A DNA stretch of 8,509 nt from Alkalibaculum bacchi (GTDB lineage Bacteria > Bacillota > Clostridia > Eubacteriales > Alkalibacteraceae), in assembly GCF_937875145.1 (NCBI RefSeq), contig NZ_CALNCS010000124.1, positions 1 through 8,509 on the forward strand, written 5' to 3'. The position numbers and the translations under genes are program-made. Under the pieces are notes generated by a model. It had not been told where the DNA came from. It made no database searches and was given only the letters and a program-made list of their open reading frames with translations. Of the stretch, positions 1 to 6,249 are shown one piece after another. The first letter of the stretch is position 1. Every line of letters begins with the position of its first letter.

Positions 1-54
1 ACCCAAGCCTTATTTATTCAGGCAATGTTTGCAAATTTAAGCTGGGAAAGTTGA
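1..54 (+). CDS. possible C-terminal end of an unidentified gene (partial)
   Basis: The frame starting at base 1 is open for 17 codons and ends with TGA at 52-54. It reads TQALFIQAMFANLSWES, a protein-like composition rather than low-complexity noise. If real, it is the tail of a plus-strand gene that starts outside the window and converges on the lipoprotein gene, with 10 bases between the two stop codons. The family is not recognisable from so few residues, and a chance open frame of this length is quite possible. Confidence 0.25.
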   Translation, partial: TQALFIQAMFANLSWES

Positions 55-64
55 GATTATAACT

Positions 65-1087
65 TTATTCTTTTGCATAATAAAATTCCTCGTCAGGCAA
101 TTTTCCTCCTATGGATTGAGGATTTGCTTCATGAAGTATATCTAGATATCCTCCTAGACTTTGTACCAATTTAGAACCATCAACATAAGAAATATTGCAT
201 TTAGGTATTGCAGTTTTTGCTACACCTTCTTTTATAATTCCATATTTGTCGATTAATGCTGCAGCCTCATCTATATTGTTATTGGTAAATGCTATTGACT
301 TTTCATATTGAGTCAGAAATTCATCAAACTGCTCCTTATTGTCTTTGAGAAACTCGTCTCTAACCACAAGCACACCAGTTACGAGAGAGCTACCGTCTTC
401 ATCTTGCAATTTACTCCATTCTTCTGTCATATCAAACACCGTTCGAATACGGTCATTGTTCATCTTTGCTGATGTAATAAAAGGTTCTGGCAACACAGCT
501 ACTACATTTTCTTCACTGGATAAGATTGTAGCAACTTCAGTGGACTCAGATTTAAACTCAATGGTTACGTCTTTATTCGGAACAAGTCCATTTTGCGTTA
601 AGAGGTAGTTTAAAACAAGCTCTGGTGCTTGACCTTTTCCTGTTGTGATTATGGTCTTTCCTTTTAAATCCTCAAAATCAGTGACAGTCTCACCATTTTC
701 CACAATATACAAAACACCTAGTGTATTAACTGCCGCCACCTTTATTTGCCCTCCTGTTTTATTATACAAAACAGAAGCTAAATTTGCTGGTAATGCTGCA
801 ATGTCAATTTCGCCAGTTGAGATACCTGTAACGATTTCATCAGCCATTGTCACAATATTAAAATCATAAGAACTGTTTTCCTTTTCTTCTTCGTCATTTA
901 TTAATTTTACTAGGCCCATAGATGTAGGTCCCTTAAGAGAAGCGACCCTCACAGGTTCTTTTGAATCCTCAACCTCATTTACTTGTTCACCCTCCCCCTC
1001 ATTACCAGGGTCAACTTTATCTGTAGAGCATGCAAACATAGAAAACCCCATGATGCAAATTAATAATGCAATAAATAATTTCTTCAT
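65..1087 (-). CDS. ABC transporter substrate-binding lipoprotein, NitT/TauT (SsuA/THI5-like) type
   Basis: This 340-residue protein is probably an extracellular solute receptor anchored to the outer face of the membrane. It begins with a basic MKK, a hydrophobic stretch (about residues 4-18) and a lipobox-like MFAC with the lipidated Cys at 20. An acidic Gly/Glu/Asn-rich linker follows (about 21-45). The mature domain has the pattern of periplasmic-binding proteins of the nitrate/sulfonate/taurine/thiamine-precursor group: a first strand (VRVASLKGPTSMGLVKL), then GISTGEIDIAALPANLA, DFEDLKGKTIITTGKGQAPE and the AVLPEPF segment. The ATG at 1087 is preceded by GGAGAG at good spacing. The ligand cannot be told from sequence. 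No permease or ATPase gene lies next to it here; partners could lie beyond position 1, but the short piece of minus strand available shows no start codon with a ribosome binding site. The lipobox residues at -3 and -2 (Met, Phe) are unusual, though the signal peptide shape is clear. Confidence 0.88.
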   Translation of the reverse strand: MKKLFIALLICIMGFSMFACSTDKVDPGNEGEGEQVNEVEDSKEPVRVASLKGPTSMGLVKLINDEEEKENSSYDFNIVTMADEIVTGISTGEIDIAALPANLASVLYNKTGGQIKVAAVNTLGVLYIVENGETVTDFEDLKGKTIITTGKGQAPELVLNYLLTQNGLVPNKDVTIEFKSESTEVATILSSEENVVAVLPEPFITSAKMNNDRIRTVFDMTEEWSKLQDEDGSSLVTGVLVVRDEFLKDNKEQFDEFLTQYEKSIAFTNNNIDEAAALIDKYGIIKEGVAKTAIPKCNISYVDGSKLVQSLGGYLDILHEANPQSIGGKLPDEEFYYAKE

Positions 1088-1133
1088 TTGATTTCTCTCC
1101 TTTTATGTATTCACAGTTTTTGTTATAGACTCA

Positions 1134-1161
1134 CATATATCCCATAGGGCACATCTGACAA
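1134..1161 (-). promoter_or_regulatory. candidate promoter of the substrate-binding lipoprotein gene
   Basis: On the minus strand, TTGTCA (1156-1161, 5/6 to the -35 consensus) is followed after 16 bases by TATATG (1134-1139, 4/6 to the -10). This would give a leader of roughly 40 bases before the ATG at 1087. In AT-rich DNA such matches are common, so this is only a candidate. Confidence 0.3.
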
Positions 1162-1309
1162 CTTTTTATTATTTCATCTTATCATATATCCGACAATATA
1201 TTACAACATTTTTATAATCATTTTGCTATATGGTCTACCTATATTTAATCATAAGCTCCTGCTTAGGTGAATAGATTATCAATATAATTATTAGTGGAGG
1301 GGGATTTTG

Positions 1310-2122
1310 ATGGGATATTATATTACCGTAGAATCAAATATAAAGCTTTATGTAGAAGATCTAAATCCAGAAGGTAATAAAACAATTGTATTTCTACATG
1401 GTTGGCCTGGAAGTCATGAATTATTTGAATATCAACTTGATCATCTTCCTAAAGGTGGATACAGGTGTATTGGTATAGATCAAAGAGGGTTTGGTAAATC
1501 AGATAAACCGTGGTCAGGGTACGATTATAATCGGTTAGCTGATGATATTAGAGAAGTAGTTGAGAACCTGAAATTAAGTAATTTTGTTTTAGCAGGTCAT
1601 TCAACTGGTGGAGCAATAGCTATTAGGTATATGGCTAGGCATAATGGATATGGAGTATCTAAGCTCGCTCTTTTTGCAGCAGCAGCTCCTAGCCTTATTA
1701 AACGTCCTAATTTCCCATATGGGATTGATCGAGAAGTAGTGACCAACATCATTGAGGGAACATATACAGATCGACCAAAAATGTTGAGTGATTTTGGAGA
1801 TGTTTTTTTCTTTAAATACATAACTACGCCATTTTCTTACTGGTTCTTACAATTAGGCTTACAGGCAGCGGGATGGTCAACAGCTGCTATTGCAAATACT
1901 TGGTTACGTGAAGAACTATTTGGTGACCTGAAAACTATAGATGTGCCAACATTAATCATTCATGGAATCCATGATAAAGTCGTTCCATTCCAACTAGGAG
2001 AAATACAAAATCAAGGGATTAGAAATTCCAAACTTATACCATTTTATTACAGTGGGCATGGATCATTTTATGACCAAAAATATGAATTTAATAAAGAATT
2101 GATTGATTTTATAGAGAGATAA
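1310..2122 (+). CDS. alpha/beta hydrolase (chloroperoxidase/esterase-like)
   Basis: This is a 270-residue soluble alpha/beta-hydrolase-fold enzyme, of the usual length for the family. The oxyanion-hole motif HGWPGS is at 30-35 and the GIDQRGFGKSDKP turn at 55-67. The nucleophile elbow GHSTGG is at 96-101 (Ser98). The acid Asp222 is in IIHGIHDKVVP and the catalytic His250 is in SGHGSF, so a complete Ser-Asp-His triad is present. A cap region lies between about 125 and 200. The order and motifs fit the non-haem chloroperoxidase/carboxylesterase branch; the substrate is unknown. The start was chosen as ATG 1310, nine bases after a strong AGTGGAGG (1293-1300). A TTG at 1307 directly upstream is in frame but less likely. 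The gene is transcribed away from the lipoprotein gene and has no operon partner in the window. Confidence 0.92.
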   Translation: MGYYITVESNIKLYVEDLNPEGNKTIVFLHGWPGSHELFEYQLDHLPKGGYRCIGIDQRGFGKSDKPWSGYDYNRLADDIREVVENLKLSNFVLAGHSTGGAIAIRYMARHNGYGVSKLALFAAAAPSLIKRPNFPYGIDREVVTNIIEGTYTDRPKMLSDFGDVFFFKYITTPFSYWFLQLGLQAAGWSTAAIANTWLREELFGDLKTIDVPTLIIHGIHDKVVPFQLGEIQNQGIRNSKLIPFYYSGHGSFYDQKYEFNKELIDFIER

Positions 2123-2500
2123 TTCTTTAGCATAGAATCTAAAAATACCGTATTATTCAGAAATAGATTTTATTTCCCCAACTATTTACTAACAACCCTG
2201 CAAATCATAATCTAATCATTGAATATGGACCAACTACAAGAAGTATCCCTGCCCAAACCACACCTTATCAAATTATTGTTATATGTCCTAAAGTATAGAC
2301 CTTGTTTTGGAGAACTAAAAAAATAACTTCTAGCTCTTATCTTGGAACCATCTAAAACCAGTAAAAATTTGAATAGCTTTGCTAATTGGATAAATGTTTC
2401 TTCTTAGTAACCATACCACCCATTCATATATAAAATAATAAAAAATTAGAAAAGTGGTGATAGTAATGCACTTTTCCCCATCACTAGCGAGTCGCTTTAA
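2123..2500. other. 378-base intergenic stretch, convergent, no intact gene
   Basis: This stretch lies between the 3' ends of the hydrolase gene and the minus-strand diguanylate cyclase gene. No reading frame with a start and ribosome binding site is present. A minus-strand frame around 2170-2270 reads like a hydrophobic membrane segment (WAGILLVVGPYSMI...FAGLLVNSWG) but has stop codons within and on both sides, so it is at most a decayed fragment. A weak AATCTA/TAGATT inverted repeat just after the hydrolase stop is the only terminator-like candidate for that gene. Apart from the hairpin at 2449-2476, nothing else is recognisable. Confidence 0.35.
2436..2476 (-). terminator. candidate intrinsic terminator of the minus-strand diguanylate cyclase gene
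   Basis: GAAAAGTG (2449-2456) and CACTTTTC (2469-2476) form a perfect 8-bp inverted repeat with a 12-base loop. Read on the minus strand, the stem is followed by TAATTTTT and more T-rich sequence, about 25 bases after the TGA at 2501. The stem has only three G-C pairs, so termination may be weak. Confidence 0.4.
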
Positions 2501-3580
2501 TCATTGATTGCATTCCTTTTTGCGCCATTTCTTAAACTGATACATTTTTTTGTCTGCACTATAGATAACGTCGTCAATGCTATCACCTTTATAGTATTTT
2601 GAATATCCTATTGATACTAAAGGTAATTCTTTTATATCTTTACGACAGTTTGTAAGTTTATCACAAAACACACTGTTTATAGATTCAATTCTTTCGGTAT
2701 CGTGAAATAACAATACCGAAAATTCATCACCGCCAATACGGAAACAGAACCCGTAACTACCATAAACCTCTCTTATACAATCTGCAACGCAAACCAAGCA
2801 TTTATCTCCCATCTGATGTCCATAGGTATCATTTACTTCTTTAAAACTATCAATATCAAAAATCAATAACATTGCATCTCTATTAAGAGTATATATTCTA
2901 TTCAGATAACTTTTATGATTTAAAAGGCCCGTTAAGCCATCAACCTGCTGCCACAGCTCATTACAGTAGATGTAGTAAATGCTAGAGAGAAGGGTGACAC
3001 AAAGCCAGGTAATATGAACATCTGGATTTATAACCTGTATCGTTGTACCAAAGACTAATAGTAAGAAAATCAGATACGATAATAGTCGATTTTTATTCTG
3101 ATATTTTTTCGTCAAATGGATGGTTTCAAAAAACAAATAAACAATGCCTAACATATATACTACTAAGTACAATGCAAATAATTCTCCACGAAAATATATA
3201 TTATCTTTACTTACACTAAATACCCAACCAAAGGGGATGGAGATCGCTAAAAATACATCGTATGCCACAAATATATAAAATAGTGCTTTTGATTTCCTAA
3301 ACCCACCAATAGCAGCCCCCAGTGTGAGTGCGACCCAGGGAGTCAGGGCAAATCCAAGATAGTTTGAAAGTATATTTATCCACCAAAACTTCTGAGCATT
3401 CCCGTTGACCCATACAGTAATAACTTCCATAATGGATATTATTCCGATGAGAGTAAAGGATAAGATAAAACTATTCTTTTGCTTTTGTTTCATTAATGCG
3501 TTGGAATAAGTCATGATACTCATTATCAGCAGTACAGTAAAATCAATTATGGTGATATATAATATATAGTAAACGTCCAT
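2501..3580 (-). CDS. membrane-anchored diguanylate cyclase (GGDEF), no inhibitory site
   Basis: This 359-residue protein is predicted to make cyclic di-GMP from two GTP at the cytoplasmic membrane. The N-terminal half (about 5-206) has about seven hydrophobic segments and resembles 7TM sensor modules found on kinases and cyclases; it presumably senses a signal, but which one is unknown. The GGDEF domain starts at DGLTGLLN (214-221). It has FDIDSFKEVND (241-251, metal and GTP binding), the active-site GGDEF (283-287) and SIGYS near 323, so the catalytic residues look intact. The product-inhibition RxxD normally found nine residues before the GG motif is absent: the equivalent positions read GSYG. 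The ATG at 3580 follows AGGATGAG at suitable spacing. The gene is divergent from a second cyclase gene at 4090 but very different from it in sequence, so the two are not a recent duplication. Confidence 0.93.
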   Translation of the reverse strand: MDVYYILYITIIDFTVLLIMSIMTYSNALMKQKQKNSFILSFTLIGIISIMEVITVWVNGNAQKFWWINILSNYLGFALTPWVALTLGAAIGGFRKSKALFYIFVAYDVFLAISIPFGWVFSVSKDNIYFRGELFALYLVVYMLGIVYLFFETIHLTKKYQNKNRLLSYLIFLLLVFGTTIQVINPDVHITWLCVTLLSSIYYIYCNELWQQVDGLTGLLNHKSYLNRIYTLNRDAMLLIFDIDSFKEVNDTYGHQMGDKCLVCVADCIREVYGSYGFCFRIGGDEFSVLLFHDTERIESINSVFCDKLTNCRKDIKELPLVSIGYSKYYKGDSIDDVIYSADKKMYQFKKWRKKECNQ

Positions 3581-3840
3581 ACTGGCTCATCCTATTCTTA
3601 ATAAGGCCCATGTCTTATTATCAATTTATTTTTTATGAATCAATTATTATAACGTTTTTATTTACCTTACCGATTAATTTGTATAAATCTCTATGTAATA
3701 ACAAAGAATATGCCGCCTATTGTATTATTATCATACATCCAACAGTAAATTACAATATTTTCGCAATAATTCTTACACATTATTTTGTTTTGTAAAAAAT
3801 ATCAAATCACTTCAAAGTGTACCTATTGATGTGTTATTTG
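3581..3840. other. left part of the region between the two cyclase genes, no gene seen
   Basis: This is very AT-rich DNA upstream of the minus-strand cyclase gene. A plus-strand frame at 3610-3795 is open but has no ribosome binding site, has AT-driven composition (Ile, Tyr, Asn, Phe) and resembles no family, so it is not called. On the minus strand a weak TTGATT-17-TAATAA pair about 40-65 bases upstream of the cyclase start could be its promoter, but the match is poor. Confidence 0.4.
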
Positions 3841-3849
3841 TGATATAAT
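3841..3849 (+). promoter_or_regulatory. extended -10 promoter element upstream of the second cyclase
   Basis: TGATATAAT is a perfect extended -10 (TGnTATAAT). There is no good -35 at 17 bases, as is typical where the extended -10 carries recognition. The predicted start near 3856 would give a leader of roughly 230 bases before the chosen ATG at 4090, and would place the 5' arm of the inverted repeat described next at the very 5' end of the RNA. Confidence 0.45.
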
Positions 3850-3853
3850 CAAC

Positions 3854-4002
3854 TCAACTTTTCCACCTTAAGTTTGGAAATATTGCCCAAATAAGGACTT
3901 AATACTCATCCTATATTGTAGTTTACTTTTAATCACATTTGGATATCAGCTGTGAACATATTTATCAAGTATTCAGCACACTTTTATTGGTAGGAAAGTT
4001 GA
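3854..4002 (+). promoter_or_regulatory. candidate structured leader RNA upstream of diguanylate cyclase
   Basis: TCAACTTTTCCACC (3854-3867) can pair with GGTAGGAAAGTTGA (3989-4002): twelve Watson-Crick pairs, one T-G pair and one mismatch over 14 positions, closing about 120 bases. Inside are smaller candidate stems, for example TTTGG with CCAAA just after the first arm, and GCTG...CAGC around 3950-3977. The arrangement, with a closing stem at the 5' end of a long leader, resembles a riboswitch or cis-regulatory RNA. It does not match the conserved cores of the c-di-GMP riboswitches as I know them. An alternative is a small inverted-repeat mobile element. Confidence 0.35.
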
Positions 4003-4089
4003 ATAATTAAGTTTATTTAAATATTTTTGAAATCCGTTCTGATCGCTAAAAAAGATCTTCCTCTTTCACAGAAAGGAATGGCCAATACC

Positions 4090-5148
4090 ATGATAGAACG
4101 TTTAAAGCAATTCTTGATACAAAATTACTTTGGCAAACAATTTTCATTAGAGTATCGAGTATACATGATTTTTTTCTTTGAAAGTTACTTTCTGTCAATT
4201 ATTTCAGGCATAACAAATACCCTGCTTAACAAAGGGCTATTTGGTCAAGCCCTGCAATGGTCTTATATTATCTTTTGTACCATTATAATATTTGTAATCC
4301 CACGTATCCGCTTAATCATATTAAAGCCACATTTGTTATTTATTGCTTTTATCTATATACCATTAATGTATTTTCAAACTGCTGGATATGACGGCACTGC
4401 CTTGTTATTTGCTCAGCTAGCCCTTTTTTTACTAGGTATCGTTTTTTCTGGCAAAACTCGCATGATTATTATAGTATTAAATATATTAACTTGGTTAGTA
4501 TGTATCATAATAAGCTTTCAATTCCCTCAAACAGTCACCTTCCATCGCAGTTCCTATGACCTACTAATCGACCTGATAGTGGCACTTATCCTGACCTTTA
4601 CTGGTTTATCGATTTTAACCACATTTATTAGCAATATTTTTGCAGATAAAAATGATACCTTAGCTGAACTAAGTATTCGCGACGCACTGACAGGAGCATA
4701 TAATAGGCGGTTTATGACATCTTTTTTGCAGTGCGAATTGGATACATCAAGGCAAACAGGGAATGCAATTTATGTACTCATGCTAGATATTGATCACTTC
4801 AAACAGGTTAACGACACTTACGGACATGGGTTTGGAGATCATGTATTACTTGCTTGCGTACAAGGTATAAAAAGTGTACTAAGAAAATGTGATGTAGTGG
4901 TGCGATATGGTGGAGAAGAATTTGTAATAATTTTACTCACTCAAATTCCTACGAATGCTAGTCAAATTGCCGAGCGTATTCGTCACGCAATATCCTCATT
5001 GCGTTTTCATTATGACGTTAGCATTACGGTTAGCATAGGGGTAACAGCCTCCCGATTTGAAGACACAATAGAAGATATACTCGATAGAGCTGATCAATGT
5101 CTGTATAAAGCTAAACTAAATGGGCGCAATCAAGTAGTAATGAAATGA
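4090..5148 (+). CDS. membrane-anchored diguanylate cyclase (GGEEF) with RxxD inhibitory site
   Basis: This 352-residue protein is predicted to synthesise cyclic di-GMP. Residues about 22-180 hold five or six hydrophobic segments forming a membrane sensor of unknown input, followed by a short linker. The GGDEF domain starts at RDALTGAYNRR (197-207). It contains LDIDHFKQVNDTYGH (232-246), GGEEF (274-278) and SIGV (315-318), so it should be active. RKCD (265-268) sits exactly where the RxxD product-inhibition site is expected, predicting feedback inhibition by c-di-GMP, unlike the neighbouring cyclase. Start choice: the frame is open upstream to a TTG at 4027, but that codon has no ribosome binding site, and an in-frame ATG at 4078 directly abuts AAAGGA. 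ATG 4090 lies 12 bases after AAAGGA (4072-4077) and is preferred. A leader with a long inverted repeat precedes the gene. Confidence 0.92.
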   Translation: MIERLKQFLIQNYFGKQFSLEYRVYMIFFFESYFLSIISGITNTLLNKGLFGQALQWSYIIFCTIIIFVIPRIRLIILKPHLLFIAFIYIPLMYFQTAGYDGTALLFAQLALFLLGIVFSGKTRMIIIVLNILTWLVCIIISFQFPQTVTFHRSSYDLLIDLIVALILTFTGLSILTTFISNIFADKNDTLAELSIRDALTGAYNRRFMTSFLQCELDTSRQTGNAIYVLMLDIDHFKQVNDTYGHGFGDHVLLACVQGIKSVLRKCDVVVRYGGEEFVIILLTQIPTNASQIAERIRHAISSLRFHYDVSITVSIGVTASRFEDTIEDILDRADQCLYKAKLNGRNQVVMK

Positions 5149-5196
5149 TATGCCATTTCTAAATCCAAATTGTAAAAACAGCGAATTATCAAGTAG

Positions 5197-5244
5197 TGTC
5201 CCCTATTAGTACTCTAAAAACTGAGGACACAAAAAACTTTGTGT
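5197..5244. repeat. overlapping inverted repeats downstream of the second cyclase gene
   Basis: GTGTCC (5197-5202) and GGACAC (5225-5230) form an inverted repeat around an AGTACT palindrome. ACACAAA (5227-5233) and TTTGTGT (5238-5244) form a second hairpin with a four-base loop that overlaps the first. No T-tract follows on the plus strand, so this is not a standard terminator. It could be the end of an old mobile element or a weak transcription end for the cyclase gene. Confidence 0.3.
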
Positions 5245-5288
5245 TGGTCGTCCACAGCGAAAAGCTGAAGTTTTGTGCTTATATGTAT

Positions 5289-5453
5289 TTAACAACCTGC
5301 TTCTTCTGCAATCTTTAATTTTCTCGCTTCCATTGACATTTGATCTCGATCACTAGATGTTCCAAACAGTGCGTTTACTTTAATATCTAATCCTCTTCCT
5401 ATGCCACAGATGTTTTTACGATCCCTTCATGCGATTACCGTGAATCGTTTTCC
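5289..5453 (-). pseudogene. degraded ThiC-family fragment, probably bzaA/bzaB/bzaF-like benzimidazole synthase
   Basis: Read on the minus strand, this frame gives FTVIA, a TGA stop (5427-5429), then about 45 codons beginning RDRKNICGIGRGLDIKVNA and continuing through LFGTSSDRDQ to KLKIAEEAGC before a TAA at 5289-5291. The order VI(P)-GIGRGL-KVNA-GTSSD-E-K-AEEAG matches the conserved N-terminal region of the ThiC family, where members read roughly GIGxGLxTKVNAxxGTS. ThiC makes the thiamine pyrimidine; its relatives BzaA, BzaB and BzaF rearrange the same precursor into the hydroxybenzimidazole lower ligand of cobalamin in anaerobes. A cobalamin riboswitch on the same strand (5748-5890) favours the bza reading over thiC. 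The remnant lacks the expected N-terminal part, has an internal stop, and is cut off long before the radical-SAM C-terminus of these roughly 430-residue proteins. An AAAAGGAGG at 5452-5460 lies just upstream but without a usable start. It cannot be functional as read. Confidence 0.55.
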
Positions 5454-5468
5454 TCCTTTTGTAGATTT

Positions 5469-5679
5469 TGTAGCTATGCTACATTTATAATTAAGGTTTA
5501 ACTTAATTCATTGGTTAAACGGAACAAACAAGCTACTTTGCTTGTCAAGGAGCGTATCGACGTAGAGAAGCATTAGTAATATCCATGGCAGACTTGCCCA
5601 AGAGCACCAGTAATGCGAAAGACGATTGAATGTAAGCTATAGCGAAATATTTGTGAGCAACCATTTGGCTCGTTATTTC
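5469..5679. other. hairpin-rich stretch between riboswitch terminator and ThiC-like remnant
   Basis: No convincing gene is visible. Successive short inverted repeats are: TGTAGC/GCTACA (5469-5483, 3-base loop); GTTTAAC/GTTAAAC (5496-5520); ACAAGC/GCTTGT (5528-5545); GCATTA/TAATGC (5570-5616) enclosing GGCA/TGCC (5587-5598); and GAAATA+GAGC pairing with GCTC+TATTTC (5644-5679). Part of the stretch is richer in G+C than the flanking spacers. It may be a structured RNA, the remains of a mobile element, or a scrambled 5' part of the lost gene. A plus-strand fragment around 5615-5685 reads ICEQPFGSLF, faintly like the C-terminal EHPFGT motif of some IS transposases. Confidence 0.3.
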
Positions 5680-5684
5680 ACGAT

Positions 5685-5720
5685 AAAAAAAAGTCCACAG
5701 TCTACAGACTGTGAACTTTA
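5685..5720 (-). terminator. intrinsic terminator of the left cobalamin riboswitch
   Basis: On the minus strand AAAGTTCACAGTCT pairs with AGACTGTGGACTTT (5690-5719; one T-G pair), directly followed by eight T residues (5685-5692 on the plus strand). It lies about 30 bases after the aptamer, where the expression platform is expected, so ligand binding probably switches termination on. The stem begins with the same GGTAAAGTTC as the terminator of the right riboswitch. Confidence 0.85.
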
Positions 5721-5747
5721 CCGTTATTCACATATTTATAATTATCT

Positions 5748-5890
5748 GGCAGGTCTCCTGACTGCCGAGTCATTGTAAATTTGCGCCTTCCCATAATGAA
5801 ACAGTGGCATATAGCAAATTACTCTTCGGTTACAGTGGTGGGTCCGTCCAGGATTACCTGCTTCCCTATTATCCTCTATAGAGGCACCTA
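5748..5890 (-). promoter_or_regulatory. cobalamin riboswitch (left, minus strand), orphaned
   Basis: The minus strand carries the conserved landmarks in order: TAGGTGCC (5883-5890), GATAATAGGGAAGCAGGTAA, CCTGGACGG, CCCACCACTGT, TATATGCCACTG, TGGGAAGGC, and the B12 box GGCAGTCAGGAGACCTGCC ending at 5748. These are the hallmarks of the AdoCbl/cobalamin riboswitch family, which lowers expression when B12 is available. A good promoter lies upstream (5920-5949) and a strong terminator downstream, so the control unit looks complete. No intact gene follows on this strand for at least 2 kb; the nearest candidate target is the ThiC/Bza-like remnant at 5289-5453. A 62-codon open frame on the same strand (5742-5930) is made of riboswitch sequence and is not a gene. 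Confidence 0.94.
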
Positions 5891-5919
5891 AATAATTACA
5901 TATAATATATTTTGACATC

Positions 5920-5949
5920 ATTATACTCATAATTTAATAAATTTGTCAA
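5920..5949 (-). promoter_or_regulatory. promoter of the left cobalamin riboswitch
   Basis: On the minus strand a perfect TTGACA (5944-5949) is followed after 18 bases by a perfect TATAAT (5920-5925). The predicted start is near 5912, about 20 bases before the first conserved riboswitch element. Confidence 0.72.
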
Positions 5950-6028
5950 CATCTTTTATAAATAAATTATAACAATTTTTGGATACTCTTTAACAGAAAT
6001 TCTAAATTTATTATTCTTAAATTTTATA

Positions 6029-6057
6029 TTGACATTTAAATAATGATATCTTAAACT
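6029..6057 (+). promoter_or_regulatory. promoter of the right cobalamin riboswitch and ECF operon
   Basis: A perfect TTGACA (6029-6034) is followed after 17 bases by TAAACT (6052-6057, 4/6 to the -10 consensus). The predicted start near 6064 is about 20 bases before the aptamer, the same geometry as on the other strand. Confidence 0.55.
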
Positions 6058-6085
6058 AAAATAAATGAATAAATTATTATTTTGT

Positions 6086-6224
6086 AAGGTGCCCGAAAGG
6101 GATAATAGGGAACCAGGTAATCCTGGACGGTCCCACCACTGTGATCGGATGTTGAAAATGTATATATGCCACTGGGTTTACTGGGAAGGCGTACAAAAGA
6201 GTCCATAAGTCAGGAGACCTGCCT
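6086..6224 (+). promoter_or_regulatory. cobalamin riboswitch (right, plus strand) controlling the ECF transporter operon
   Basis: The plus strand shows AAGGTGCC (6086-6093), a GAAAGGGATAATAGGGAA segment, CAGGTAATCCTGGACGG, CCCACCACTGTGATCGG, TATATGCCACTGGG, TGGGAAGGC and the B12 box AGTCAGGAGACCTGCC ending at 6223. All conserved parts of the cobalamin riboswitch family are present in order. It precedes an intrinsic terminator (6250-6289) and the ECF ATPase gene at 6372, so high B12 should stop transcription of the transporter. It shares long identical blocks with the minus-strand copy at 5748-5890. Confidence 0.96.
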
Positions 6225-6249
6225 ACAAAATAGTTGAGACGAACAATGG

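Noticed and set aside
339..869. Two plus-strand open frames inside the lipoprotein gene
   Set aside because: They are antisense to a clear gene, have no ribosome binding sites and resemble no family.
3610..3795. 61-codon open frame on the plus strand between the cyclase genes
   Set aside because: It has no ribosome binding site, AT-driven composition and no recognisable motif. It lies in the upstream region of the minus-strand cyclase.
4027..4089. Upstream TTG start for the plus-strand cyclase
   Set aside because: No ribosome binding site precedes TTG 4027. AAAGGA at 4072-4077 fits ATG 4090, and the extra residues have no family match.
3850..4090. Known c-di-GMP riboswitch upstream of the cyclase
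   Set aside because: The conserved cores that I know for c-di-GMP-I and II are not present; only the long closing stem is supported.
5289..5453. Reading the ThiC-like fragment as a true thiC gene or a short functional gene
   Set aside because: It has an internal TGA and lacks both the N-terminal part and the whole catalytic C-terminal region. The upstream riboswitch is for cobalamin, not thiamine pyrophosphate.
5742..5930. 62-codon open frame on the minus strand
   Set aside because: It runs through the left cobalamin riboswitch and its promoter spacer. The sequence is explained by conserved RNA elements, not by protein coding.
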